Below, in pieces: positions 24,759 to 33,328 of a stretch of DNA of 64,000 nucleotides; within the stretch, counting starts at the first letter, position 1, and every line of letters starts with the position of its first letter. Position numbers and translations under genes: made by a program. The notes beneath the pieces are model-generated. The model saw only the letters and a program-made list of their open reading frames with translations. It was not told where the DNA came from and made no database searches. The DNA is from Erythrobacter sp. CCH5-A1. Lineage in GTDB: Bacteria; Pseudomonadota; Alphaproteobacteria; Sphingomonadales; Sphingomonadaceae. The stretch lies in contig NZ_LSKQ01000074.1 in NCBI RefSeq assembly GCF_001557115.1, positions 41,007 through 105,006 on the forward strand. The letters are read 5' to 3'.

Positions 24759-26485
24759 TTCGCGTCACCTGGCCCCATGACCGTCACGGTCTGCATCATC
24801 CCGCCATGCATGTGGTACAGCAGATGGCAGTGGAACGCCCAGTCGCCGGGCTCATTGGCAGTCAGATCGAACTGTGCGCTGGCTCCCGGCTGGACAATCA
24901 CGATATTCTTGCGCGGCTGGTGGGCGGCGTCTTCGCCGTTGACCAGCTCGAAGAACATTCCGTGCAGGTGGATCGGGTGCGCCATCATGGTGTTGTTGAC
25001 GAGCTTCACCCGCACCCGCTCGTTCCAGGCAAAACGGATCGGTTTGTCGGAGACGGCGGAATACATCTCGCCGTCGAAGGACCACATGTAGCGTTCCATG
25101 TTGCCGGTGAGGTGCAGCTCCAGCAGGCGCGACGGCGAGCGGGTGTCGCGGTTGGGCTCCAGCGCGGAGAGCATTCGGTAGGTGAGCACGCGGTGCCCGA
25201 CTTCGCGCAGGCCGAGGCCGGGATCGCCGAGCTTGTCGACCGGCGCCATCGCAACCATGTCGATCCCCGGCCCCACCTTCACGTCGGGCGGCAGCAGCAG
25301 CGTGTCGCGCATCTTCATGCCCTCCATGCTGTGCCCGCCACCGCTGTGATCGCCATGACCTCCGTCGCCGTGGTTCATCCCCATGTCGCCCATGTCGAGC
25401 AGCGGAGGCTTTCTCGGCGGGGGAATCGCGGCGCGGGCACCCGGGCGGCTGGCGAGGGTGGCGAGCGCCATGCCGGATCGATCCATGCTCTCGGCGATGA
25501 TCGTGTAGGCCTCGGCTGTGGGCGCGATGATCACGTCATAGGTCTCGGCGGTGCCGATCTGGAACTCGTCGACCTCTACCGGCTTTACGTTCTGGCCGTC
25601 GGAGGCGATCACCGTCATCGGCAGGCCGGGGATGCGCAGGTTGAAGAAGGTCTGCGCCGCGCCGTTGATGATTCTGAGGCGCACCCGCTCGCCGGGAGTA
25701 AACAGATATTCCAGCCCCTCCTTCGGCCCCCGCCCGTTGGCGAGGTAGGTGTAGGTCGAGCCGGTCACGTCGGCGATGTCGGTCGCGGGCATGCGCATTT
25801 CGGCCCACATGCGGCGGTCTTGTGCGGACAGGGGATAATCATCGCTCCAGCTGGTCTGCTGGTAGTTGAAATAGCCTTCGCCCTTGCGCAGCCGGTCCAT
25901 GATCGTGTGCGGGTGCAGCGGGGTGAACTCGCTCAGGAGCAGGATGAACTCGCGGTCGTATCGGACCGGTTCCTCGCCCGCCGGGTCGATCACCAGCGGG
26001 CCGTAATGACCCTGCTGCTCCTGAAGCCCGGAATGCGAATGGTACCAATAGGTGCCCGCCTGCCGGATCGGGAATTCGTAGGTGAAAGTCTGCCCCGGCC
26101 GGATGCCCGGGAAGCTGATCCCGGGCACCCCGTCCATGTGAAATGGCACCAGCAGCCCGTGCCAGTGGATCGAGGTGTCCTCGGCGAGGTGGTTGGTGAC
26201 GTTGAGGCGGACGATCTGGCCTTCGCGCAGCCGGATCAGCGGCCCCGGCACCGAGCCGTTGACGGCGATGCCGTGCCCCTTGCGGCCCTGCACCATGCGC
26301 GGCCCGTGACCAACGGCAAGGTCGATTACCGGCCCTGACACTTCGTCGAAGCCGGCACGGATCGGCGCGCCGCCCTTCATCGGGTGCGTGGAGTGGCCCT
26401 GGGCCCAAGCGGGCAGGGCGGCCAAGGCAGATGCAGCGCCGGCTCCGGCAAGCAGGCCTCGGCGGGTGAGAACGGGAGAGGTCAT
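24755..26485 (-). CDS. copA: Multicopper oxidase CopA (copper resistance)
   Basis: The 576-residue protein has a Tat signal (LTRRGLLAGAGAASALAALPAWA) and three cupredoxin domains. The four copper motifs are complete: IHWHG, YWYHSHSG, HPIHLHG and HCHLLYHMHGGM, giving type 1, 2 and 3 sites. An insert rich in Met and His (MGDMGMNHGDGGHGDHSGGGHSMEGM, about 350-375) is the CopA-type copper-binding loop. The enzyme oxidises Cu(I) in the periplasm. The ATG at 26485 is preferred over a frame reaching 26746, which would overlap the sigma factor gene. It lies 23 bases after the ECF sigma gene and overlaps copB. Confidence 0.93.
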   Translation of the reverse strand: MTSPVLTRRGLLAGAGAASALAALPAWAQGHSTHPMKGGAPIRAGFDEVSGPVIDLAVGHGPRMVQGRKGHGIAVNGSVPGPLIRLREGQIVRLNVTNHLAEDTSIHWHGLLVPFHMDGVPGISFPGIRPGQTFTYEFPIRQAGTYWYHSHSGLQEQQGHYGPLVIDPAGEEPVRYDREFILLLSEFTPLHPHTIMDRLRKGEGYFNYQQTSWSDDYPLSAQDRRMWAEMRMPATDIADVTGSTYTYLANGRGPKEGLEYLFTPGERVRLRIINGAAQTFFNLRIPGLPMTVIASDGQNVKPVEVDEFQIGTAETYDVIIAPTAEAYTIIAESMDRSGMALATLASRPGARAAIPPPRKPPLLDMGDMGMNHGDGGHGDHSGGGHSMEGMKMRDTLLLPPDVKVGPGIDMVAMAPVDKLGDPGLGLREVGHRVLTYRMLSALEPNRDTRSPSRLLELHLTGNMERYMWSFDGEMYSAVSDKPIRFAWNERVRVKLVNNTMMAHPIHLHGMFFELVNGEDAAHQPRKNIVIVQPGASAQFDLTANEPGDWAFHCHLLYHMHGGMMQTVTVMGPGDAK

Positions 26486-26508
26486 GTCCCCTATACGCGC
26501 GGCGACCG

Positions 26509-27063
26509 TTATCCCCTCACGGCTTGTCCAAGTTTCTGCCGTGCACGGTAGAGACGTGTCTCGACGGCCTTGCCGCTGATGCCGAGCGCTGCTGCTGTCT
26601 CTTCCTGGCTGAGGCCTTCGATGGTGCGCAGGATCAACACATCTTTGAGGCTGGCCGGCAGCGCGGCAATTGCGCGGGCAGTGGCGGCCAATTCGGCGCG
26701 GTCGGCGGCGATTGTTTCGGTCGATGGCGTGTCTTCTGCAATCCAATCAGAAGCATTGTCGGGCATGGGCATCCTGAGAAAGCGGCGCACGGCGCGCCGC
26801 CGCGCATGGTCGCGGCACTTGTTCAGTGCAATCGCCGCGATCCATCCTCTGAACGGCCGCGTCGGATCGTAGCGATGGAGCGCGGCAAACCCAGCGACGA
26901 AGGCTTCCTGCGTGATGTCGAAAGCCTCTTCCTCATCGCCTGTCGCGCTGCGGGCAAGGCGATAGACCGCCTCGCGGTGCCTTTCGACCAGCTCGCGCGC
27001 CGCCTGTTGCCTTCCTGCCAGCGCCCCGCGCACCAGCGCCGCATCCGGATTGTCGCTGTTCAC
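26509..27063 (-). CDS. ECF sigma factor, CnrH-like position
   Basis: The 184-residue protein has region 2 (EEAFDITQEAFVAGFAALHRYDPTRPFRGWIAAIALNKCRDHARRR) and region 4 (ALPASLKDVLILRTIEGLSQEETAAALGISGKAVETRLYRARQKL), separated by a short linker. It is a group 4 (ECF) sigma factor. It overlaps the CnrX-like gene by four bases and is followed by copA, so it presumably directs transcription of its own operon and the copper genes when metal is sensed. No -35/-10 pair typical for it was assigned with confidence. Confidence 0.9.
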   Translation of the reverse strand: MNSDNPDAALVRGALAGRQQAARELVERHREAVYRLARSATGDEEEAFDITQEAFVAGFAALHRYDPTRPFRGWIAAIALNKCRDHARRRAVRRFLRMPMPDNASDWIAEDTPSTETIAADRAELAATARAIAALPASLKDVLILRTIEGLSQEETAAALGISGKAVETRLYRARQKLGQAVRG

Positions 27064-27497
27064 TTGCCGGTTTGCGCGAGGCTTTCACCGATCGCCGCGT
27101 CAAACCTGGCCTGCTGTTCGGGACGCAGGATCGCGCGCATCGCAAAAACGTGTTCGAGCGTCGCTTTCTGAAGCTCGCCCATCGCCATGTGAGTGGCATC
27201 GACCGCAGCCGAAACGCGCGGGCCGTATTGGTGTTCGGCGGCGATCGCCTCGGCCAGCCGGGTGTTGTCGGCCTTCAGCCGCGCTTCGAGCGCAGCGCGC
27301 TTTGCCGCGAAATCGCGCTCCAGCACAGCGAGCGCGCGCTCTTGCGCATCATCGAGTTGGAGCCCGTCATGCATCAGCGCATGCAGCTCTGCCCCGCTAT
27401 GGTGCGGCGTGGGCTGGATCATGCGGCCCAACCAAACGCCCACCAGCGCCAGCGCAATCACCAAAGCGGCAAGAAAGGCGATGCGGCGGCCGGTCAT
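27060..27497 (-). CDS. Periplasmic metal sensor, CnrX-like
   Basis: The 145-residue protein has one N-terminal membrane anchor (about 5-25) and a helical periplasmic domain with HHSGAELHALMHDGLQL, a coiled region (ERDFAAKRAALEARLKADN), EHQYGP and THMAMGELQ. These His/Met positions match the four-helix CnrX/metal-resistance family that senses Ni, Co or Cu. It sits between the CnrY-like gene (four-base overlap) and the sigma gene (four-base overlap), the same order as cnrYXH. It presumably relays copper levels to the anti-sigma protein. Confidence 0.83.
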   Translation of the reverse strand: MTGRRIAFLAALVIALALVGVWLGRMIQPTPHHSGAELHALMHDGLQLDDAQERALAVLERDFAAKRAALEARLKADNTRLAEAIAAEHQYGPRVSAAVDATHMAMGELQKATLEHVFAMRAILRPEQQARFDAAIGESLAQTGK

Positions 27498-27751
27498 TGC
27501 TGCCCCAGCGCGATCAAGGGGGTGAGCGAGAGCTCCGGGCCAAAGGCTGCCATCGGCGCTTCGGCCAATGCCGGAGCTTGCATGCCGCCCACCATTCCGA
27601 TCCCCAACGCGGCCGCCATCGCCGCGGCCAGCGTGCCGCGCGCTTGTCGCGCCTCCACCCGGGCCCGAACTGCCAGCGCGGCTCCGTCGATCGCGGAAAG
27701 ATCGGGCACGGGTGCGCCAGCAAGCCGCGAAAGATTGCTATCGAGATCCAT
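27494..27751 (-). CDS. Short membrane protein, probable CnrY-like anti-sigma factor
   Basis: The 85-residue protein has a cytoplasmic N-terminus (MDLDSNLSRLAGAPVPDLSAIDGAALAVRARVEARQ) followed by one hydrophobic Ala/Gly-rich helix (about 43-65) and a short outside tail. Size, topology and gene order match CnrY-type anti-sigma proteins, in which the N-terminal helix clamps the sigma factor. Sequence alone would not identify it. The ATG at 27751 is chosen because the extension to 27820 has no ribosome site. First gene of the operon that runs to copC. Confidence 0.7.
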   Translation of the reverse strand: MDLDSNLSRLAGAPVPDLSAIDGAALAVRARVEARQARGTLAAAMAAALGIGMVGGMQAPALAEAPMAAFGPELSLTPLIALGQQ

Positions 27752-27816
27752 TACACTTCTCCTGCCCATCTCATATACGCGGGCGCGCGGAAAACCCCTT
27801 ATCGGCTTCCCTGAAT

Positions 27817-28206
27817 TCATGTCCCCGCCGTTTCAGGGTTGAAAGCGGCGATGATCGGGCACGGCCCCGTTTCGCCCGCCGCGCAGGCTTCTGCCAGGCG
27901 GAGGAGCGCGCTCCGCATGGTCTGCAAGGTGGCGATCTTGGCGTCGAGCGCGTCGATGCGGCTCTGAGCCAATGTCTGAGCCGCGGACCGGTCTGCGCTG
28001 TCGAGCGCAAGCAGGGTCGCAATTTCGTCGAGCGTGAAGCCTGCGGTCTGAGCCGCTCGGATCGAGCGCAGACGGTCGAGATCGTCGTGGCTGTAGCGAC
28101 GCGGCCCTTGCATGCGCGGCGGCTCGGTCAACAGGCCGCGCCTTTGATAATACCGGATCGTCTCAACATTCACGCCGCCCGCACGGGCCAGATCGCCAAT
28201 CTTCAT
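27817..28206 (-). CDS. MerR-family metal regulator, CueR-like
   Basis: The 129-residue protein has the MerR winged helix (MKIGDLARAGGVNVETIRYYQRRGLL), a long dimerisation helix and a metal-binding loop CAAGETGPCPII with Cys108 and Cys116. A spacing of eight is that of CueR (C112/C120), not of mercury-type MerR (C117/C126 plus C82). The equivalent of the third mercury Cys is absent, and the region around 74 has Ser, as in monovalent-metal sensors. It probably senses Cu(I) or a similar soft metal. It is divergent from the glutaredoxin-fusion gene and should bind the operator at 28215-28246. Confidence 0.85.
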   Translation of the reverse strand: MKIGDLARAGGVNVETIRYYQRRGLLTEPPRMQGPRRYSHDDLDRLRSIRAAQTAGFTLDEIATLLALDSADRSAAQTLAQSRIDALDAKIATLQTMRSALLRLAEACAAGETGPCPIIAAFNPETAGT

Positions 28207-28214
28207 TTACCCAC

Positions 28215-28246
28215 TTGATCCCGTACTATGGTACGGAACCTATATG
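28215..28246 (+). promoter_or_regulatory. MerR-type promoter/operator
   Basis: TTGATC (28215-28220) and TATATG (28241-28246) form -35 and -10 elements separated by 20 bases. The spacer carries a perfect dyad CCGTAC-TATG-GTACGG (28221-28236). Over-long spacers with a central dyad are the signature of promoters that MerR proteins untwist upon metal binding. It lies between the regulator and the glutaredoxin-fusion gene and points towards the latter. Confidence 0.85.
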
Positions 28247-28281
28247 CGTGGCATTGCTTCCGAATCAAAGGAATTTCACCA

Positions 28282-29031
28282 ATGCCCAAAGTCTCTGCCA
28301 CCGCCGAACTGCACCGCATGGTCATGCCCGGTCACGTCTGTCCCTATGGGCTCAAGGCCAAGTACCTTCTCGAATCCCGCGGCTACACCGTGCGCGACCG
28401 GCATCTGGCAACCCGCGCTGAAGTGGAGGCCTTCAAGGCCGAGCATGGTGTCGCCACCACCCCCCAGACCTTCATCGGCGGGCATCGGGTCGGGGGGCAT
28501 GATGATCTGCGCCGCTTCCTCGGCCTCAAGGTTGCCGATCCCCATGCGACATCCTACCGCCCGGTCCTTGCCCTTTTCTCCATGACTGCGGTGATGGCGA
28601 TGGCGACGGGCTTTGCGGTCGACGGCACCATGCTCAGCGTCCGGGTGGCCGAGTGGTTCATTGCCTTCAGCATGTGTGTGCTCGCGCTGCTCAAGCTTCA
28701 GAATGTCGACAAGTTTGCGACCATGTTCCTGAATTACGATCTGCTCGCGCAGCGCTGGGTGCCTTACGGGACGATCTATCCCTATGCCGAAGGCCTTGCG
28801 GGGGTGCTGATGGTAGCTGGTGCGCTCCATTGGCTGTCGATCCCGGTGGCGCTGTTCATCGGGACGATCGGCGCCGTATCGGTCTTCAAGGCGGTTTACA
28901 TTGACCGGCGCGAGCTGAAGTGCGCCTGCGTTGGCGGTGACAGTAACGTGCCTCTCGGCTTCATCTCTTTGACCGAGAACGTGATGATGGTCGCGATGGC
29001 CATGTGGATGTTGGCGAGATTGGTCCTTTAG
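28282..29031 (+). CDS. Glutaredoxin-MauE/DoxX-like fusion membrane protein
   Basis: The 249-residue protein has an N-terminal glutaredoxin domain (about 10-85) with a monothiol-type site HVCPYG, where Cys20 is kept and the second Cys is Gly, and TTPQTFIGGHRVGGHDDL. A C-terminal four-helix membrane domain follows, ending in ELKCACVGGDSNVPLG with a Cys pair, like MauE/DoxX redox proteins. It probably handles thiol or metal redox at the inner membrane. The ATG at 28282 lies 36 bases after the MerR-controlled -10 box. Its stop is three bases from repeat C, so it closes the copper block. Confidence 0.82.
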   Translation: MPKVSATAELHRMVMPGHVCPYGLKAKYLLESRGYTVRDRHLATRAEVEAFKAEHGVATTPQTFIGGHRVGGHDDLRRFLGLKVADPHATSYRPVLALFSMTAVMAMATGFAVDGTMLSVRVAEWFIAFSMCVLALLKLQNVDKFATMFLNYDLLAQRWVPYGTIYPYAEGLAGVLMVAGALHWLSIPVALFIGTIGAVSVFKAVYIDRRELKCACVGGDSNVPLGFISLTENVMMVAMAMWMLARLVL

Positions 29032-29033
29032 GC

Positions 29034-29171
29034 GCTTACTCACTGAAATTGCAATTTTTCGAAGCGGATGGGTCAACGGTTCCCGGTCTGCAAAATCGAC
29101 GCTTGCACGAATGTGCGGAGGTATCTTGGGGGTATCGCTGAACGGCGAAACTGGCCCGCGATATCGCCTGA
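29034..29171 (+). repeat. Direct repeat module C (short copy)
   Basis: This carries only the right third of module B (GCTTACTCACTGAA-TTGCAATTTTTCGAAG, then GGTATCTTGGGGGTATCGCTGAACGGCGAAACTGG), at about 86 % identity by eye. It begins right after the last copper-block gene and in the same orientation, giving the copper block direct flanking repeats. The 100 bases to the next gene's stop are non-coding. Confidence 0.8.
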
Positions 29172-29273
29172 ACTTGCAGGGGAGCGCCAGACCCGGCACT
29201 CCCCTTGCCATCGCATATGGCGCGAACAAATCCTGACGAGACGCCAATGCGGCGACAGGTGACAGCCACCGGC

Positions 29274-30395
29274 TCAGGCCAGTGGAGCAAGGCTGGACAA
29301 GATCGCGCGGACCAGATCCGCCTGCCCGCGCGTCCCCGTGCGCGCATAGATCCGCTTGGAGTAATTGCGCGCCGTTTCCGCAGTGAGGTGGAGGTCGCGG
29401 CCCGCTTCGACGATCATTTCGCCCCGGCTGAGCTTTTCGGCAAGCTCGGCCTCGCGCGGGGAGAGCTGGTAGAGCGCGCGCAGCACGGCAGCGCCCAGCC
29501 GCTCGTCTTCACGCATCGGCAAGCGCAGCGTGGCGATCGCGACAGGGCGGCTGCCCGGAAGATGTCGCGCGGTCAGTGGCGGGGCCGGACGCACCAGCAG
29601 CGGCGGCCGATCCGTGGGCGCAATGAGCACCGGATCGGGAGGCGCGCCGTCCGCGCTCGCAGCGAAAGCGGCGCATGCGCGTTCGAGCTTCTCTGCCGCG
29701 GTGGGGGGCAGCAACAGCTTGCGTGACGGCCGTGTGCCGGGCAGGGCGACGAATTCGAGGTTGCGCTCGGCGATCGGGTCGGCGCGCGTCACGCGGGCCG
29801 AGGCGTCCAGCGCCACCTGTCCGATGCCGAGGCGGGCCAGCGCCGCTTCGGCCATGCTGCGCGCCAGACGTTCCTGTGCCAACATCGCCGAAGCGCCAAT
29901 TGCCGCGCGCAGGTAAGGCGCTGCCGATGACAGCAGCGCGGCTGCGCCCGCGGTGAAATCCTCACGCTCGCGCAGCAGCAGCACCCACGCTTCAGCCGCC
30001 TGTTCGCCGGCCACCCGCATCACTCGCGCGAAACCGATACCATCGGCGAAAAGCGCGGCACGCTGGCGCTCCCGGCGAGCGGGGTCATCGTGATCGAGCA
30101 GTTCCTCCAGCGCATAGACGCGGCCGGTCCGCAAGCCATCCAGCGGGCGCAGGCCGAGCCTTGCGAAAATGCCCGGATCAAGCGCAGGTTCGTGCGCCGC
30201 GCGCGGAGCAGCGCTCTGGATGGCCAGGGGCGGCTCGCCCTGCCGCGCCGCCAGCGGAGCGATCAGGATGACTCCGCGCCGGGCCTGCGTGCGCGCGATG
30301 AGGGGGCTCAGGAACGCGTCCCACTGCCACGGCTCACCGGTGGCCTCGACAAGCGGCAGAAAAAGATCGGCTTGCTGGGCTGGTAGAATAGCCAT
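29274..30395 (-). CDS. LuxR-family HTH regulator
   Basis: The 373-residue protein has a C-terminal LuxR-type helix-turn-helix ([59 protein letters not shown]) after a ~300-residue region without a recognised receiver domain, possibly PAS/GAF-like in the middle ([23 protein letters not shown]). The ATG at 30395 has GGGAG ten bases upstream, inside a palindrome (30406-30419). A second MAILP start exists 33 bases upstream but has no ribosome site. It is divergent from cysD and might regulate sulfate assimilation, though this is only positional evidence. Confidence 0.83.
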   Translation of the reverse strand: MAILPAQQADLFLPLVEATGEPWQWDAFLSPLIARTQARRGVILIAPLAARQGEPPLAIQSAAPRAAHEPALDPGIFARLGLRPLDGLRTGRVYALEELLDHDDPARRERQRAALFADGIGFARVMRVAGEQAAEAWVLLLREREDFTAGAAALLSSAAPYLRAAIGASAMLAQERLARSMAEAALARLGIGQVALDASARVTRADPIAERNLEFVALPGTRPSRKLLLPPTAAEKLERACAAFAASADGAPPDPVLIAPTDRPPLLVRPAPPLTARHLPGSRPVAIATLRLPMREDERLGAAVLRALYQLSPREAELAEKLSRGEMIVEAGRDLHLTAETARNYSKRIYARTGTRGQADLVRAILSSLAPLA

Positions 30396-30405
30396 GCGCG
30401 CTTTG

Positions 30406-30419
30406 CTCCCATATGGGAG
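30406..30419. promoter_or_regulatory. Palindrome between LuxR-type gene and cysD
   Basis: CTCCCATATGGGAG is a perfect 14-base palindrome in the 88-base divergent gap. On the minus strand its GGGAG half doubles as the ribosome site of the LuxR-type gene. It could be an operator controlling both directions. Confidence 0.45.
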
Positions 30420-30483
30420 TATTGCCATAAGGCGCTGGCGGCGAATTGGCAAAGCCGCAATCAGACCACCCTTGGAGCCCACC

Positions 30484-31413
30484 ATGTCGCACCCCGGCAA
30501 TCCCGCAACGCTAACGCATCTCCAGCGTCTTGAAGCCGAAGCGATCCACATCATGCGCGAGGTTGTGGCGCAGGCGGAAAAGCCGGTGATGATGTATTCG
30601 GTCGGCAAGGACAGCGCGGTGATGCTGCACCTTGCGAAGAAGGCCTTCTACCCTTCGCCCCCGCCGTTCCCGCTGCTCCATGTCGACACGACCTGGAAGT
30701 TCCGCGACATGTACGCCCTGCGCGAAAAGGCCGCCCGTGATGCGGGGATGGAACTGCTCGTCTGGCAGAACCCCGAGGCGGCCGAGAAGGGCATCAACCC
30801 CTTCGATCATGGCCCGCTGCACACCGACATGTGGAAGACCGAGGGGCTGAAGCAGGCGCTCGACCACCACGGCTTCGATGCGGCCTTCGGCGGCGCACGG
30901 CGCGACGAGGAGAAGAGCCGCGCCAAGGAGCGCATCTTCAGCTTCCGGACCGCCAGCCACGGCTGGGACCCCAAGAACCAGCGACCCGAGCTCTGGAACC
31001 TCTACAACGCCCGCAAGAACAAGGGCGAGTCCATCCGCGTCTTCCCGATCAGCAACTGGACCGAGCTCGACATCTGGCAGTATATCCAGCTCAACCGGAT
31101 CGAGATCGTGCCGCTCTATTTCTCCGCCGTTCGCCCGACCTTCGTGTGGGAAGGGCAGCTGTTCATGGCCGATGACATCCCCCGGCTCGAGCGCGTGCTG
31201 GGTTACCGTCCGGAGATCACCGACAAGTCGATCCGCTTCCGCACGCTCGGCTGCTTCCCGCTGACGGGCGCAGTCGAGAGCACGGCGACCAACCTGTCGG
31301 AGGTCATCCAGGAAACCCTGCTCACCACCACCAGCGAACGCCAGGGCCGCGTGATCGACAAGGATGCGGGCGGCGCGGGCATGGAGAAGAAGAAGCAGGA
31401 GGGCTATTTCTGA
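30484..31413 (+). CDS. cysD: Sulfate adenylyltransferase subunit 2
   Basis: The 309-residue protein is the PP-loop ATPase half of ATP sulfurylase, making APS from sulfate and ATP. It shows [17 protein letters not shown] (PP-loop), [16 protein letters not shown] and [16 protein letters not shown], with the usual length and C-terminal KKKQEGYF. The ATG at 30484 lies close behind the divergent regulator. Its TGA overlaps the ATG of cysNC, so the two subunits are translationally coupled. Confidence 0.97.
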   Translation: MSHPGNPATLTHLQRLEAEAIHIMREVVAQAEKPVMMYSVGKDSAVMLHLAKKAFYPSPPPFPLLHVDTTWKFRDMYALREKAARDAGMELLVWQNPEAAEKGINPFDHGPLHTDMWKTEGLKQALDHHGFDAAFGGARRDEEKSRAKERIFSFRTASHGWDPKNQRPELWNLYNARKNKGESIRVFPISNWTELDIWQYIQLNRIEIVPLYFSAVRPTFVWEGQLFMADDIPRLERVLGYRPEITDKSIRFRTLGCFPLTGAVESTATNLSEVIQETLLTTTSERQGRVIDKDAGGAGMEKKKQEGYF

Positions 31414-33317
31414 TGGACCGCGTCTACCAAACCGATGCCCTCATCGCCGAGGACATCGACGCCTATCTCGACACCCACCAGAACAAGTCGATGCTGCGCT
31501 TCATCACTTGCGGCAGCGTGGATGACGGCAAGTCGACCCTGATCGGGCGGCTGCTCTACGACAGCAAGATGATCTTCGAGGATCAGCTCGCCGCGCTGGA
31601 GAGCGACAGCAAGAAGGTCGGCACGCAAGGGCAGGAGATCGATTTTGCGTTGCTGGTCGACGGCCTCGCCGCCGAGCGCGAGCAGGGGATCACGATCGAC
31701 GTCGCCTACCGCTTCTTCAACACCGAAAAGCGCAAGTTCATCGTCGCCGATTGCCCGGGGCATGAACAATACACACGCAACATGGTGACCGGCGCTTCGA
31801 CCGCCGACCTCGCGGTGATCCTCGTCGATGCGAGGAAGGGCGTGCTGGTCCAGACGCGGCGCCACTCCTACCTTTGCCACCTGATCGGCATCCGCAACGT
31901 GGTGCTGGCGGTGAACAAGATGGACCTCGTCGGCTATAGCCAGCAGGTGTTCGACGACATCGTTGCCGATTATGCCGCCTTCGCAAAGAGCATCGGGATC
32001 GAGAGCTTCACGGCCATGCCGATTTCGGGCTTCAAGGGCGACAACATCACCACGCTGTCCGCCAACACCCCGTGGTATGCCGGGCCGAGCCTGATCGAGC
32101 ATCTCGAGAGCGTCGAGGTGCTGTCCTCGGTCGATGCGGAAAAGCCGTTCCGCCTGCCGGTGCAATGGGTCAACCGCCCCAATCTCGACTTCCGGGGGTT
32201 CTCGGGGCTGATCGCCAGCGGCGTGGTGCGCCCGGGCGACAGTGTCCGGGTGCTGCCCTCGGGCAAGACCAGCACGGTGACGCGGATCGTCACGCTCGAC
32301 GGCGATCTCGACCAAGCGGTCGCAGGCCAATCGGTGACGCTGTGCTTTGCCGACGAGATCGATTGCTCGCGCGGCGACGTGATCGCGGCGGCCGACCAGC
32401 CCCCCGAAGCCGCCGACCAGTTTGAGGCGACGCTGGTGTGGCTCAACGATGTGTCGATGGTGGTCGGGCGGGCCTATTGGCTGAAGCTGGGCACGCAGAC
32501 CGTCTCGGTGACCGTCCAGCAGCCGAAGTATGCCGTCAATGTCAACACGATGGAGCACATTGCTGCCAAGACGCTCGATCTCAACGCCATTGGCGTCGCC
32601 GAGATCATCACCGACAAGCCGATCGTGTTCGAGCCCTATGCCGACAACCGCACGCTGGGCGGGTTCATCCTGATCGACAAGCAGACCAACGCAACCGTTG
32701 CCGCCGGGATGCTCCACTTCAGCCTGCGCCGCGCGCAGAACGTCCACTGGCAGCCGACCGACATCACCCGCGCCGATCACGCGGCGATGAAGAACCAGAC
32801 ACCGCGGGTGCTGTGGTTCACCGGGCTTTCGGGCGCGGGCAAGTCGACCATCGCCAACGAGGTCGAAAAGCGGCTCGCGCTGATGAACCGCCACACCTTC
32901 CTGCTCGATGGCGACAATGTCCGCCACGGCCTCAACAAGGACCTCGGCTTCACCGAGGCCGACCGGATCGAGAACATCCGCCGCGTGGGCGAGGTGGCCA
33001 AGCTGATGGCGGATGCGGGTCTGATCGTGCTCACCGCCTTCATCAGTCCCTTCCGCGCCGAGCGCGAGATGGTGCGGGCGATGCTCCCGGAAGGCGAGTT
33101 CATCGAGATCTTCGTCGACACCCCGCTCGAGGTCGCCGAAGCGCGCGACGTCAAGGGCCTCTACAAGAAGGCGCGTTCGGGCACTCTCAAGAACTTCACC
33201 GGGATCGACAGCCCCTATGAAGAGCCCTTGGACCCCGAGATCCGCATCGACACCGGCGCGATGAGCGTCGAAGAGGCGGCGGAATATATCGTCCGCAAGC
33301 TGATGCCGCTGAAGTGA
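31413..33317 (+). CDS. cysNC: Sulfate adenylyltransferase subunit 1 / APS kinase fusion
   Basis: The 634-residue bifunctional protein has two parts. The N-terminal CysN GTPase (about 25-440) has [30 protein letters not shown] and NKMD. It drives APS formation with CysD. The C-terminal APS kinase (about 460-634) has the P-loop [34 protein letters not shown] and [13 protein letters not shown], phosphorylating APS to PAPS. The fused form is usual in alphaproteobacteria. The start overlaps cysD and the stop region overlaps a GTG just before the cysQ-like gene. Confidence 0.97.
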   Translation: MDRVYQTDALIAEDIDAYLDTHQNKSMLRFITCGSVDDGKSTLIGRLLYDSKMIFEDQLAALESDSKKVGTQGQEIDFALLVDGLAAEREQGITIDVAYRFFNTEKRKFIVADCPGHEQYTRNMVTGASTADLAVILVDARKGVLVQTRRHSYLCHLIGIRNVVLAVNKMDLVGYSQQVFDDIVADYAAFAKSIGIESFTAMPISGFKGDNITTLSANTPWYAGPSLIEHLESVEVLSSVDAEKPFRLPVQWVNRPNLDFRGFSGLIASGVVRPGDSVRVLPSGKTSTVTRIVTLDGDLDQAVAGQSVTLCFADEIDCSRGDVIAAADQPPEAADQFEATLVWLNDVSMVVGRAYWLKLGTQTVSVTVQQPKYAVNVNTMEHIAAKTLDLNAIGVAEIITDKPIVFEPYADNRTLGGFILIDKQTNATVAAGMLHFSLRRAQNVHWQPTDITRADHAAMKNQTPRVLWFTGLSGAGKSTIANEVEKRLALMNRHTFLLDGDNVRHGLNKDLGFTEADRIENIRRVGEVAKLMADAGLIVLTAFISPFRAEREMVRAMLPEGEFIEIFVDTPLEVAEARDVKGLYKKARSGTLKNFTGIDSPYEEPLDPEIRIDTGAMSVEEAAEYIVRKLMPLK

Positions 33318-33328
33318 GGGAAGCCCCG

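Noticed and set aside
24554..26338. 594-residue plus-strand frame
   Set aside because: Antisense shadow of copA and copB.
27817..28206. Mercury-type MerR and a mer operon
   Set aside because: The third mercury-binding Cys is missing, the loop spacing is CueR-like, and no mercuric reductase or transport genes are present.
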